The notes under the pieces were generated by a model. That model worked only from the letters and a program-made list of their open reading frames with translations, was not told where the DNA came from and made no database searches. Source: Candidatus Omnitrophota bacterium (lineage in GTDB: Bacteria > Omnitrophota > Gorgyraeia > JACOVV01). From it: 9,849 bases of DNA. A program made the translations under genes and the position numbers. The stretch covers positions 1-9,849 of the forward strand of contig JAHFFC010000024.1 in the NCBI GenBank assembly GCA_023248175.1. The letters are read 5' to 3'. This document shows, piece by piece, positions 1-6,067 of the stretch (the first letter of the stretch is position 1; each line of letters starts with the position of its first letter).

Positions 1-814
1 GAAAATTAAATTCTCCCAATTCTTGGGACAGTTGTTCCGTCCGTTGGCGGCCAAAAGTAAAGTAGAGACAGGGGAGCTGATTTTTGGAGATCAAGTGGCG
101 GATAAGCGTATCAAGCCGGTTCGGTTTCGCGTGAAAAACAGGCCGTCGTCGTTCCCAATCCCGCCAGCGGCCCCAGTTGCCCTGATTTTGGTAGCCATCA
201 CGAAGAAGCGGTTTGAAGTCGTTCATCATTTGCCCCTGGCACTGGAAGTAAAAGGAGAGGGGGACGGGACGCTTTGCCTCGACGATCACATTGACGGGAT
301 GATCGCAGACTTTCCCCATCCAATCGGCCAGCTCCTGCACATTGGGGATCGTTGCGCTCAGACACAAGAAACGGATATGTTCCGGTGAGAACATAATCGC
401 CTCTTCCCAAACGGTGCCCCGTTCGTAGTCGTCAATGTAGTGGAACTCGTCAAAGATCACCCACTCAACCTCAGAAACTCGCCGAGGATCCTCAAAGAGG
501 GTGTTTCGATAAATTTCCGTTGTCATGATCAGCAAGGGGGCTGTCGGATTGATGGCGACATCGCCGGTAATAATCCCGATTCGCTCCCCATACTTGGCGG
601 AGAAATCACGGTACTTCTGATTGGAGAGAGCTTTAATCGGAGCCGTGTAGATGGCTTCTTTGCCACGTTCTAGTACCTGTTCCAGTGCGTATTCAGCAAT
701 GACGGTTTTGCCGGCTCCTGTTGGAGCTGAAACGAGGACAGATTCTCCCCGCTCGATAAACTCCATCGCCTGCTTTTGGAAAGGATCGTAGACAAAAGGA
801 GAAGAGGGGGTCAT
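1..814 (-). CDS. DEAD/DEAH-box helicase, Ski2/Mtr4-like (N-terminal part, truncated by window edge)
   Basis: Reading the minus strand from an ATG at 814-812 gives 271 open codons to the window edge, so the C-terminal half is missing. Visible superfamily 2 helicase motifs, in order: a Q-motif-like stretch (FQKQAMEFI, residues 12-20), Walker A APTGAGKT (30-37), motif Ia TAPIKALSNQK (57-67), TGD (83-85), MTTEIYRN (97-104), Walker B/DExH box DEFHY (122-126) and motif III SATIPN (153-158). The Ia, TTEIYRN and SATIPN set is typical of Ski2/Mtr4-type RNA helicases. An ATP-dependent RNA-remodelling or RNA-decay role is therefore inferred from the family. The box reads DEFH instead of the commoner DEVH. 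The gene is divergent from the next one and has no visible Shine-Dalgarno sequence. The substrate cannot be told from this fragment. Confidence 0.9.
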   Translation of the reverse strand, partial: MTPSSPFVYDPFQKQAMEFIERGESVLVSAPTGAGKTVIAEYALEQVLERGKEAIYTAPIKALSNQKYRDFSAKYGERIGIITGDVAINPTAPLLIMTTEIYRNTLFEDPRRVSEVEWVIFDEFHYIDDYERGTVWEEAIMFSPEHIRFLCLSATIPNVQELADWMGKVCDHPVNVIVEAKRPVPLSFYFQCQGQMMNDFKPLLRDGYQNQGNWGRWRDWERRRPVFHAKPNRLDTLIRHLISKNQLPCLYFTFGRQRTEQLSQELGEFNF

Positions 815-921
815 TACAGAATAAGAATAGCACAATCCCAAAGGTTTATGAAACGGCAAACCAGTTTTTTGTTCAACAAGGGAGTTGCAAGGAATCCATT
901 AGTTGTGATAGAGTAAATGCC
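815..921. promoter_or_regulatory. Divergent intergenic promoter region
   Basis: This 107-bp gap separates the minus-strand helicase from the plus-strand gene at 922. Plus strand: TTGCAA (885-890), an 18-bp spacer, then TAGAGT (909-914) preceded by an extended TG (906-907); the ATG follows only 7 nt later. Minus strand: TTCATA (852-847), a 17-bp spacer, then TATTCT (829-824), repeated directly as TATTCT (823-818), with the ATG at 814. Each hexamer matches sigma-70 consensus at about four of six positions, except TTGCAA, which also matches four. Both would give very short leaders. The elements were picked by eye, so confidence is modest. Confidence 0.4.
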
Positions 922-1449
922 ATGAATATCCAAGATGCTTGGGAGAAGGCATTAAAACAGACAGAGATTATCCGGCCAAGAGTGCAGGCGCTCTTTACTT
1001 TTGCGGCGACAAGGCTTTCCTATATTGCTTTAGCGGAATCTTCGGTGAACCAAGGGGATACCGTTGTCAGAAAGGGAGAGGTTCTGGTTGAAAAACCCTC
1101 TCTGATTCTCCCTTCTTACAATCCACAGTTTGAAGGGTTTGATTTCGAAGAGGGGTTTAACCCCGAAGTGCTGACCAATTTTCTTTTTATCAGGGGGGTA
1201 ACGTTCCCTTCACTTAGATACAACAACAAAACTCAATCTCTCGATATTCTTGAGGGAGGTCTTAAAAAGAGTGTGGATTACTACCTAGACCATCTCCAGA
1301 AACAGGAAGATGTCCATACAGGACTGGTTACAGGTCCTGAGGAGTGTTGGCAGTTTTCCATCTTGATCTTTATCTGCAGTCAGGCCGCTCGACAGGCTGA
1401 AGGGGACATCCAAAAAATCCTAGAACAGAGCAGAAAGAAAAACAAATAG
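922..1449 (+). CDS. Conserved-looking protein of unknown function, 175 aa
   Basis: I do not recognise a named domain. The protein is soluble, with no signal peptide or convincing membrane span. It has a helical N-terminus (about residues 1-40), a beta-rich middle containing GDTVVRKGEVLVEKPSLILP (about 45-64) and an acidic FEGFDFEEGF stretch. It then has a helical C-terminal part with GPEECWQFSILIFICSQ and a lysine-rich tail. Codon use and length look like a real gene. The ATG at 922 is 7 nt from a candidate -10 box and has no clear Shine-Dalgarno. Its TAG stop shares its last base with the GTG start of the permease, which suggests translational coupling and possibly a shared process. GPEECWQFS with its cysteines could be a functional site, but that is a guess. 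Confidence 0.75.
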   Translation: MNIQDAWEKALKQTEIIRPRVQALFTFAATRLSYIALAESSVNQGDTVVRKGEVLVEKPSLILPSYNPQFEGFDFEEGFNPEVLTNFLFIRGVTFPSLRYNNKTQSLDILEGGLKKSVDYYLDHLQKQEDVHTGLVTGPEECWQFSILIFICSQAARQAEGDIQKILEQSRKKNK

Positions 1450-2477
1450 TGCGGCAGAGTTTCCAGACGCACGAAGATCATTGTGTGAAAAAACCCTGGT
1501 ATCGTAGCCAGATTGCTCTAGCATTGATCGGTGGGATCATTTTAGTCTGCTTGACTTTTCTGGTGCCACCGCTTTCTCCCCTCCGGCAGAATCTAGGAAT
1601 GTATATCCAGTTAGTCGCTGGATATTTTCTTTTAGGGGTGCTGATCGGGGGTATGATTGATGCACTCATTCCCAAGGAGATCATCTCAAGATTTTTGGCG
1701 GGGACACAGAAGAGAACGATTGTTCGGTCAGTCATTTTGGGATTCTTAATGAGCACCTGCAGCCACGGTATTTTGGCGATTTCAATGGCGCTTTATAAAA
1801 AAGGAGCCTCGGTTCCTAGTGTTGTCAGTTTTCTTTTGGCGAGCCCCTGGGCGAATATGGCGGTGACAGTGTTGCTCGTGGGACTCTTTGGTTGGAAGGG
1901 GATTTTAATGATTGCATTAGCGATGCTGGTCGCCATCGTGACGGGACTTGTTTTTCAACAGCTAGAGCAATGTGGCTGGATTCGAGGGAATCCGAATACC
2001 TTGATAGGCGTTAGGAGTTTGGAGATAGGGACTAGGAAGGAGGGACAATTTCCCAAACTCCTAACTCCTATCTCCTATCTCCTAGCTAATATCCTTCGCA
2101 GTTGTTGGAATTTACTCGAGATGATCCTCGGCTGGGTGACACTGGGGGTTGTTCTAGCGGCAATGATCGCTACTTTTGTCCCCTCAGATTTCTTTTATCG
2201 TTGGTTAGGTCCTACACCACGTGGACTGGTCGCAACAATGCTGGGGGCGAGTGTGATTGAAGTCTGCTCAGAAGGGAGCGCTCCGCTGGCGTTTGAAATT
2301 TACAGGCAAACGATTGCTCTAGGGAATACTTTTGCTTTCCTCATGGCCGGTGTCGCTACCGACTATACCGAATTAGGTCTGATCGGTTCTAATATGGGAT
2401 GGAAGACGGCTCTCTGGTTATTGGCGATTAACCTGCCGCTCATTTTTATCATGGGATTACTGTTGAACTCTCTATGA
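1449..2477 (+). CDS. ArsP/DUF318-type membrane permease
   Basis: This 342-aa polytopic inner-membrane protein has about eight hydrophobic segments in two halves. It resembles the DUF318/ArsP_1 permease family, whose members are linked to export of metals or organoarsenicals (for example SO_0444-like Cu/Zn efflux proteins). Each half carries a related membrane motif: STCSHGILAISMALYKKGAS around Cys104, followed by FLLASPWANMAV, and EVCSEGSAPLAFEIY around Cys273. Paired cysteine motifs in membrane segments fit a metal- or metalloid-handling permease, but the substrate is unknown. The GTG at 1449 overlaps the previous stop by one base. A second in-frame GTG at 1485 (V13, then KKPWYRSQ) is an equally plausible start, and neither has a strong Shine-Dalgarno. 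The loop at about residues 188-213, between the halves, is encoded by an inverted heptad-repeat structure and is probably an insertion. Confidence 0.85.
   Translation: MRQSFQTHEDHCVKKPWYRSQIALALIGGIILVCLTFLVPPLSPLRQNLGMYIQLVAGYFLLGVLIGGMIDALIPKEIISRFLAGTQKRTIVRSVILGFLMSTCSHGILAISMALYKKGASVPSVVSFLLASPWANMAVTVLLVGLFGWKGILMIALAMLVAIVTGLVFQQLEQCGWIRGNPNTLIGVRSLEIGTRKEGQFPKLLTPISYLLANILRSCWNLLEMILGWVTLGVVLAAMIATFVPSDFFYRWLGPTPRGLVATMLGASVIEVCSEGSAPLAFEIYRQTIALGNTFAFLMAGVATDYTELGLIGSNMGWKTALWLLAINLPLIFIMGLLLNSL
2011..2085. repeat. In-frame inverted heptad-repeat island inside the permease gene
   Basis: The left arm is a run of degenerate 7-mers related to TTAGGAG (five units, 2011-2045). The right arm is four clean 7-mers CTCCTAA, CTCCTAT, CTCCTAT, CTCCTAG (2058-2085), the same unit on the other strand. 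A perfect 12-bp inverted repeat joins them: TTAGGAGTTTGG (2011-2022) and CCAAACTCCTAA (2053-2064), with a 30-nt loop. The reading frame stays open across it (about residues 188-213) and falls in a hydrophilic linker between the two membrane halves. Confidence 0.8.
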
Positions 2478-2486
2478 GCGTCAGTT

Positions 2487-2566
2487 ATAATAAAAATAAA
2501 TTCTAAGCTCCAAATCGCAAATTTTAAGTTTGTAATTTGTTTGTGATTTGTAATTTGTGATTTTCT
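2487..2566. repeat. AT-rich short-repeat tract between permease and ccdA
   Basis: This 80-bp low-complexity stretch fills most of the 93-bp gap. TTTGTAATTTGT occurs twice (2529-2540 and 2547-2558, period 18), and TTTGTGATTT occurs twice (2540-2549 and 2554-2563). The left part (AAGCTCCAAATCGCAAATTT, 2505-2524) has a related word pattern. It looks like a dispersed-repeat unit rather than a regulatory site. It removes any normal Shine-Dalgarno from in front of ccdA. Confidence 0.7.
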
Positions 2567-2570
2567 CTCT

Positions 2571-3305
2571 ATGCCCTCTGACACATTATCATACGGTTGG
2601 GTTTTCCTGGCGGGAGCGCTCACTTTCCTCTCTCCCTGTGTTCTCCCTCTGATTCCCTCCTATATATCCTACATTACAGGGGCTTCCATGGATGAATTGC
2701 AAAGCGGTAGGAGAATCAAACGGGCGACTGCCCTTCACTCCCTGCTGTTCATTTTTGGATTTTCCCTTATTTTCATCCTGCTGGGGGCCTCGGCCACCTA
2801 TTTAAGCCAGCAGTTCTATCAATACCAGAACTGGATTAAGAATATAGGAGGGGCATTGATTATCTTATTTGGGCTCCATCTTACAGCCCTTCTCCCAATC
2901 CATCTTCTATGGAGGGAGAAACGGATTCACTTTCAAAGTCAGAAAATCGGCTATCTTCGTTCTTTTCTGTTTGGGATGGTTTTTTCGATCGGCTGGACTC
3001 CCTGTGTAGGACCGATTCTGGCTTCGGTACTTCTTTACGCCGGCTCTCAAACCACAGTGAAGCAAGGGATTTTACTGTTGACTCTTTATTCTCTAGGGAT
3101 GGGGATTCCTTTCTTTTTATCTTCTCTGGCTTTCAACCAGTTTCTTACTTCTCTCAAATGGATAAAAAGATACCTGAATATTTTGGAAAAGATTTCGGGA
3201 ATTCTTTTGATCCTGGTTGGGGTCATGATCTTGACGAATTCATTAGGGTGGCTTTCTGGAATGATGACACAGTGGCTGACGCCCCTGTCGAAGAGGCTAA
3301 ATTGA
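2571..3305 (+). CDS. ccdA: Cytochrome c biogenesis protein CcdA (thiol-disulfide electron transporter)
   Basis: The 244-aa inner-membrane protein has about six hydrophobic helices, the usual CcdA size and fold. The two redox cysteines sit in the diagnostic contexts: FLSPCVLPLIPSYISYITG with Cys23 in helix 1 and GWTPCVGPILASVLLYAG with Cys145 in helix 4. CcdA/DsbD-type proteins move reducing equivalents from cytoplasmic thioredoxin to envelope thioredoxin-like proteins for cytochrome c maturation or disulfide reduction. The likely partner is encoded 35 bp downstream. ATG 2571 is the first start after an in-frame stop at 2544-2546. The sequence before it (TTTTCTCTCT) has no Shine-Dalgarno, so translation may be weak or depend on the upstream gene. 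Confidence 0.93.
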   Translation: MPSDTLSYGWVFLAGALTFLSPCVLPLIPSYISYITGASMDELQSGRRIKRATALHSLLFIFGFSLIFILLGASATYLSQQFYQYQNWIKNIGGALIILFGLHLTALLPIHLLWREKRIHFQSQKIGYLRSFLFGMVFSIGWTPCVGPILASVLLYAGSQTTVKQGILLLTLYSLGMGIPFFLSSLAFNQFLTSLKWIKRYLNILEKISGILLILVGVMILTNSLGWLSGMMTQWLTPLSKRLN

Positions 3306-3340
3306 TAGTAAGTTGGCTGTGGACTACCCTGGAGGGAAGG

Positions 3341-3895
3341 ATGCGATTAAGACAGATTTCCTTAGTGTTGATTTTTTGTTGTTTGGCGGCTTTCTACGGT
3401 TGTGGTGATAAAAAAATAGCTTCTCAAACGAACAAGACGGTTACCTCGGCTTCACTATTGGCTCCGGAGGATTTGGGGCCGGCTCTCGCTTTTACTCTCC
3501 CCACGACGGATGGGGTCGAAATCTCTTTTTCTGACTTTCAGGGAAAAACAGTGTTGATTGATTTTTGGGCGACTTGGTGTCCTCCTTGCCGAGAAGAGAT
3601 CCCAGAATTTGTTGATCTGTATCATCGTTACAAGGGAAGGGGAGTTGAAATCATCGGTATTTCGTTAGACAAGGGAAACGCGGAAGGAGTCAAAAAATTC
3701 GTGGAAGAATTTGGGATTCAATATCCGGTTGTCATTGCAGATGAAGAAGTGGTCCATACTTTTGGCGGGGTGCGCGCTATTCCGACAACCTTTTTGGTGA
3801 ATTCCAAGGGAAGAATTGTTAAAAAGTATATTGGGCTTCATCCAGGGAAGGAATTTGAGCAAGATATCATTCACTCGTTGGGACAGAACGAATGA
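3341..3895 (+). CDS. TlpA/ResA-like thioredoxin-fold lipoprotein
   Basis: The 184-aa envelope thiol-disulfide oxidoreductase begins with a short signal peptide (MRLRQISLVLIFCCLAAF). Cys21 in the FYGC context is a plausible, though non-canonical, lipidation site. A thioredoxin fold of the AhpC-TSA/Redoxin kind follows: FTLPTTDGVEISFSDFQGKTVLIDFWATWCPPC, with the active-site pair Cys80-Pro-Pro-Cys83, the cis-proline Pro148 in AIPTTF, and a normal C-terminal helix. The start is fixed by GGAGG at 3331-3335, five bases before ATG 3341. The same frame is open back to 2909, but that stretch overlaps ccdA out of frame and is not used. Lying just after ccdA, it is most likely the outward-facing acceptor of CcdA electrons, acting in cytochrome c maturation or disulfide reduction. 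The substrate is not evident. Confidence 0.9.
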   Translation: MRLRQISLVLIFCCLAAFYGCGDKKIASQTNKTVTSASLLAPEDLGPALAFTLPTTDGVEISFSDFQGKTVLIDFWATWCPPCREEIPEFVDLYHRYKGRGVEIIGISLDKGNAEGVKKFVEEFGIQYPVVIADEEVVHTFGGVRAIPTTFLVNSKGRIVKKYIGLHPGKEFEQDIIHSLGQNE

Positions 3896-3920
3896 ATGAG
3901 TTTACAGTTTTTTAACCTCT

Positions 3921-3954
3921 TTGTAATATCTCTGTAACAATCCAAGAATATACT
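3921..3954 (+). promoter_or_regulatory. Candidate promoter with Pho-box-like direct repeat upstream of glnB
   Basis: TTGTAAT (3921-3927), 4 nt, then CTGTAAC (3932-3938) form a direct repeat. Viewed as 11-mers, TCTTTGTAATA and TCTCTGTAACA (3918-3939) match at 9 of 11. Ten nt later comes TATACT (3949-3954), a five-of-six -10 box. No good -35 hexamer is present at 17 bp. This 7+4+7, 10 nt, -10 geometry matches activator-type Pho boxes such as E. coli phoA (recalled, not searched). A second -10-like TAAAAT lies at 3971-3976. No sigma-54 -24/-12 element was seen. Confidence 0.4.
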
Positions 3955-3994
3955 TTTATCCATTCTCTGATAAAATAGAGAGAGTTGGGAGTTA

Positions 3995-4007
3995 AACCCG
4001 AAGGGTT
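3995..4007 (+). other. Small hairpin in glnB leader
   Basis: AACCC, loop GAA, GGGTT gives a five-bp stem about 23 nt before the glnB start and just upstream of its Shine-Dalgarno. No T-run follows, so it is not a terminator. It might affect leader structure, but it is short and could be chance. Confidence 0.25.
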
Positions 4008-4029
4008 CATTACCAGGGAGGCGTTCATT

Positions 4030-4371
4030 ATGAAAAAGATTGAAGCTATCATCCGTCCTGAAAAGGTAGAGGCTGTTCGGAAAGCGCTGGATAAGTCAGG
4101 ATACCCGGGAATTACCATCACCGAAGTCGAGGGGCATGGAAAACAGAAGGGGGTGGTACAGCAGTGGAGAGGTGAGAAGTATCGAATCGAGCTTCTTCCA
4201 AAGTCCAAAATTGAGATTGTGGTCACGGATAAAGATGTTGACCGCCTTCTGGAAAGCATCCTGCAGGTAGCACGGACAGGTTCCGTCGGTGATGGAAAGA
4301 TTTTTGTTTCGGATGTTCGTGAAGCGGTACGGATCCGAACAGGAGAAAAAGGCGAAGTTGCGGTAGGGTAG
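4030..4371 (+). CDS. glnB: Nitrogen regulatory protein P-II
   Basis: The 113-aa protein matches P-II length and fold. P-II trimers bind ATP/ADP and 2-oxoglutarate and control nitrogen assimilation by contacting partner proteins. The T-loop (about residues 37-55) reads GKQKGVVQQWRGEKYRIEL. Tyr51, the usual uridylylation site, is present, while residue 46, often Tyr, is Trp. The second P-II signature TGSVGDGKIFV is at 83-93, with nucleotide-binding Gly87, Gly89 and Lys90. The start is supported by AGGGAGG at 4015-4021, eight bases before ATG 4030. An earlier in-frame start at 3985 would add 15 residues unlike P-II and bypass this site. glnA1 follows 33 bp downstream, the classic glnB-glnA arrangement. 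GlnB versus GlnK cannot be settled from sequence; the glnA (not amtB) neighbour favours GlnB. Confidence 0.95.
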   Translation: MKKIEAIIRPEKVEAVRKALDKSGYPGITITEVEGHGKQKGVVQQWRGEKYRIELLPKSKIEIVVTDKDVDRLLESILQVARTGSVGDGKIFVSDVREAVRIRTGEKGEVAVG

Positions 4372-4404
4372 AATCAGGGTACAGAAAAACAGGAGGTATA
4401 GACG

Positions 4405-5949
4405 ATGGCAAAGGTAGCGATACGGCAGAGAGGCAAGAATGAAGTAGAGAAATTGCTTCAGTCAGTGAAGGAACCGGAGAGGAGGTTGAAGGAATTGAGA
4501 CATTCATTTGATGAAAAAGCGGCGCAATCAGTCGCTGATTTGATTCGTAAAAACAATATTCAGATCGTAGATTTTAAGTTCAATGATTTACCCGGTCTTT
4601 GGCAGCACTTTTCGATTCCCGCCAGTGAGCTGACCGAATATGATGACCTGGTGACCTCTATTTGGGTTGACGGAATTGGCTTTGACGGATCGAGCATCCG
4701 AGGATTCCAACAGATTCAGGAAAGCGATATGCTTCTTCTACCGGATCCTTCGACGGCAATCGTGGATCCCGTTTGCCAAATCCCTACGGTCAGCATTATC
4801 TGCGATATCTATGATCCTGTGAGCCGCGAGCCGTACACTCGTGATCCCCGCTACATTGCCCGCAAGGCAGAGGCCTATCTCAAGAAGACGGGAATCGCCA
4901 CCGATGTTTATTTCGGACCTGAGTGTGAGTTTTTCATCTTCGACGATATCCGTTTTGATACGACCGAGAATAGTTCCTACTACTTCCTCGATTCCAACGA
5001 GGGGGATTGGAATACCGGACGGGATGAAAAACCGAACCTGGGATATAAACCACGCTATAAAGAAGGATACTTCCCGGTTCCTCCACATGATCAGCTGCAG
5101 GATATTCGTTCTGAGATTATCTTGACCATGATCAAATCGGGAATTCCCATCGAAGTTCATCACCATGAAGTAGCCACCGCAGGTCAGTGCGAGATTGACA
5201 TGAAGTTCAACAAACTGACGACGATGGCAGACCGAGTATTGCTCTATAAATACATCGTCAAGAATGTGGCGCGTAAGCATAACAAGACAGCCACCTTTAT
5301 GCCGAAACCGATCTTCAAGGATAACGGTTCGGGAATGCACTGCCATCAGAGTCTCTGGGATGGCGACAAACCGCTCTTCTATGACAAGAACGGTTACGCC
5401 CTCATCAGTCAGCTCTGCAAGTGGTATATCGGGGGATTGCTCAAGCATGCCCATTCGATTCTTGCATTCGCGGCGCCGACGACCAACTCCTATCGGCGAT
5501 TGGTCCCCGGATACGAGGCGCCGGTAAACTTAGTCTACTCAGCTCGTAACCGGAGCGCGGCGGTTCGAATTCCGATGTATACTGACCAACCCAAGGCAAA
5601 ACGGCTTGAGTTTCGTCCCCCCGATCCTTCCTGTAACCCCTATCTTGCTTTCTCTGCGATGTTGATGGCAGGATTAGATGGAATCAGGAACAAGATAGAT
5701 CCAGGGAAACCGGTAGACAAGAATATCTACGAGCTTTCTCCAGAGGAAGCCGCAGGAATCAAAACGGTTCCTCGCTCACTGGATGAGGCGCTGAACGCTC
5801 TGGAAAAAGACCATGATTTCCTCTTGGAAGGAGGGGTCTTTACCAAGGACGTCATTGATACTTGGATCGAATACAAAAGGACGGTAGAGATTGACGGCGT
5901 CCGTCTGCGTCCGCATCCCTACGAATTCTATTTGTATTACGATATTTAG
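4405..5949 (+). CDS. glnA: Glutamine synthetase type I (GSI-beta, adenylylatable)
   Basis: This 514-aa cytoplasmic enzyme makes glutamine from glutamate, ammonia and ATP. Family blocks: [24 protein letters not shown] (171-177, metal-binding Glu173 and Glu175), [13 protein letters not shown] (from 253), [25 protein letters not shown] and [17 protein letters not shown]. The [15 protein letters not shown] insertion, the C-terminal [11 protein letters not shown] and Tyr442 in [11 protein letters not shown] (the E. coli Tyr397/398 adenylylation context) place it in the GSI-beta class. AGGAGG at 4391-4396 lies eight bases before ATG 4405. The N-terminus is about 35 residues longer than E. coli GlnA, basic and helix-forming. 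A second AGGAGG at 4480-4485, nine bases before an in-frame TTG (codon 31, 4495), could give a normal-length form. It is probably cotranscribed with glnB. Confidence 0.97.
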   Translation: MAKVAIRQRGKNEVEKLLQSVKEPERRLKELRHSFDEKAAQSVADLIRKNNIQIVDFKFNDLPGLWQHFSIPASELTEYDDLVTSIWVDGIGFDGSSIRGFQQIQESDMLLLPDPSTAIVDPVCQIPTVSIICDIYDPVSREPYTRDPRYIARKAEAYLKKTGIATDVYFGPECEFFIFDDIRFDTTENSSYYFLDSNEGDWNTGRDEKPNLGYKPRYKEGYFPVPPHDQLQDIRSEIILTMIKSGIPIEVHHHEVATAGQCEIDMKFNKLTTMADRVLLYKYIVKNVARKHNKTATFMPKPIFKDNGSGMHCHQSLWDGDKPLFYDKNGYALISQLCKWYIGGLLKHAHSILAFAAPTTNSYRRLVPGYEAPVNLVYSARNRSAAVRIPMYTDQPKAKRLEFRPPDPSCNPYLAFSAMLMAGLDGIRNKIDPGKPVDKNIYELSPEEAAGIKTVPRSLDEALNALEKDHDFLLEGGVFTKDVIDTWIEYKRTVEIDGVRLRPHPYEFYLYYDI

Positions 5950-5960
5950 AGACAGTGGCT

Positions 5961-6028
5961 CGTCGTTCGTGAAACGTGGTTCGTGTTGATCCCCTTATCC
6001 CAACCCTCTCCCCATTTTGGGGGGAGGG
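5961..6028. repeat. Composite repeat between glnA1 and glnA2: 11-bp direct repeat plus strong hairpin
   Basis: CGTCGTTCGTG (5961-5971) and CGTGGTTCGTG (5975-5985) form a direct repeat with one mismatch and period 14. Then CCCTCTCCCC (6004-6013), loop ATTTT, GGGGGGAGGG (6019-6028) makes a 10-bp stem with a single G-U pair. A-rather than T-rich sequence follows (AAAAAA, 6029-6034), so it is not a standard rho-independent terminator on the plus strand. It could still attenuate read-through, block RNA decay, or simply be a dispersed repeat. Confidence 0.65.
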
Positions 6029-6049
6029 AAAAAACAGACCTATCTGTAA

Positions 6050-6055
6050 TATAAT
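6050..6055 (+). promoter_or_regulatory. Perfect -10 box (TATAAT) just upstream of glnA2
   Basis: TATAAT lies 12 nt before ATG 6068. No matching -35 hexamer is seen 16-18 bp upstream; that position falls next to the hairpin end and an A-run. A start about 7 nt downstream would give a leader of only about 6 nt. There is no Shine-Dalgarno before glnA2, which fits near-leaderless translation. Confidence 0.45.
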
Positions 6056-6067
6056 CCTTTTTTAAAT

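Noticed and set aside
23..673. Plus-strand open frames opposite the helicase
   Set aside because: The minus strand here encodes a continuous helicase with ordered motifs, so the plus-strand frames are incidental.
2058..2085. Four tandem 7-mers considered as a CRISPR-like array
   Set aside because: The units are 7 bp with no spacers and lie inside an open permease frame.
2461..2623. Minus-strand open frame across the permease-ccdA junction
   Set aside because: Its translation in the middle is simply the AT-rich repeat words, and it overlaps two real genes on the other strand.
2909..3340. Upstream extension of the thioredoxin-like reading frame overlapping ccdA
   Set aside because: It lies out of frame within ccdA and has no recognisable protein character. 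A clear ribosome site and a signal peptide mark the true start at 3341.
3896..4029. Search for a sigma-54 promoter before glnB
   Set aside because: No TGGC-N8-TTGC-like pair with correct spacing was found by eye.
4738..5454. Long open frame on the minus strand opposite glnA1 (238 codons)
   Set aside because: It is a shadow of the strongly conserved glnA1 codons. The product resembles nothing and no start signal is present.
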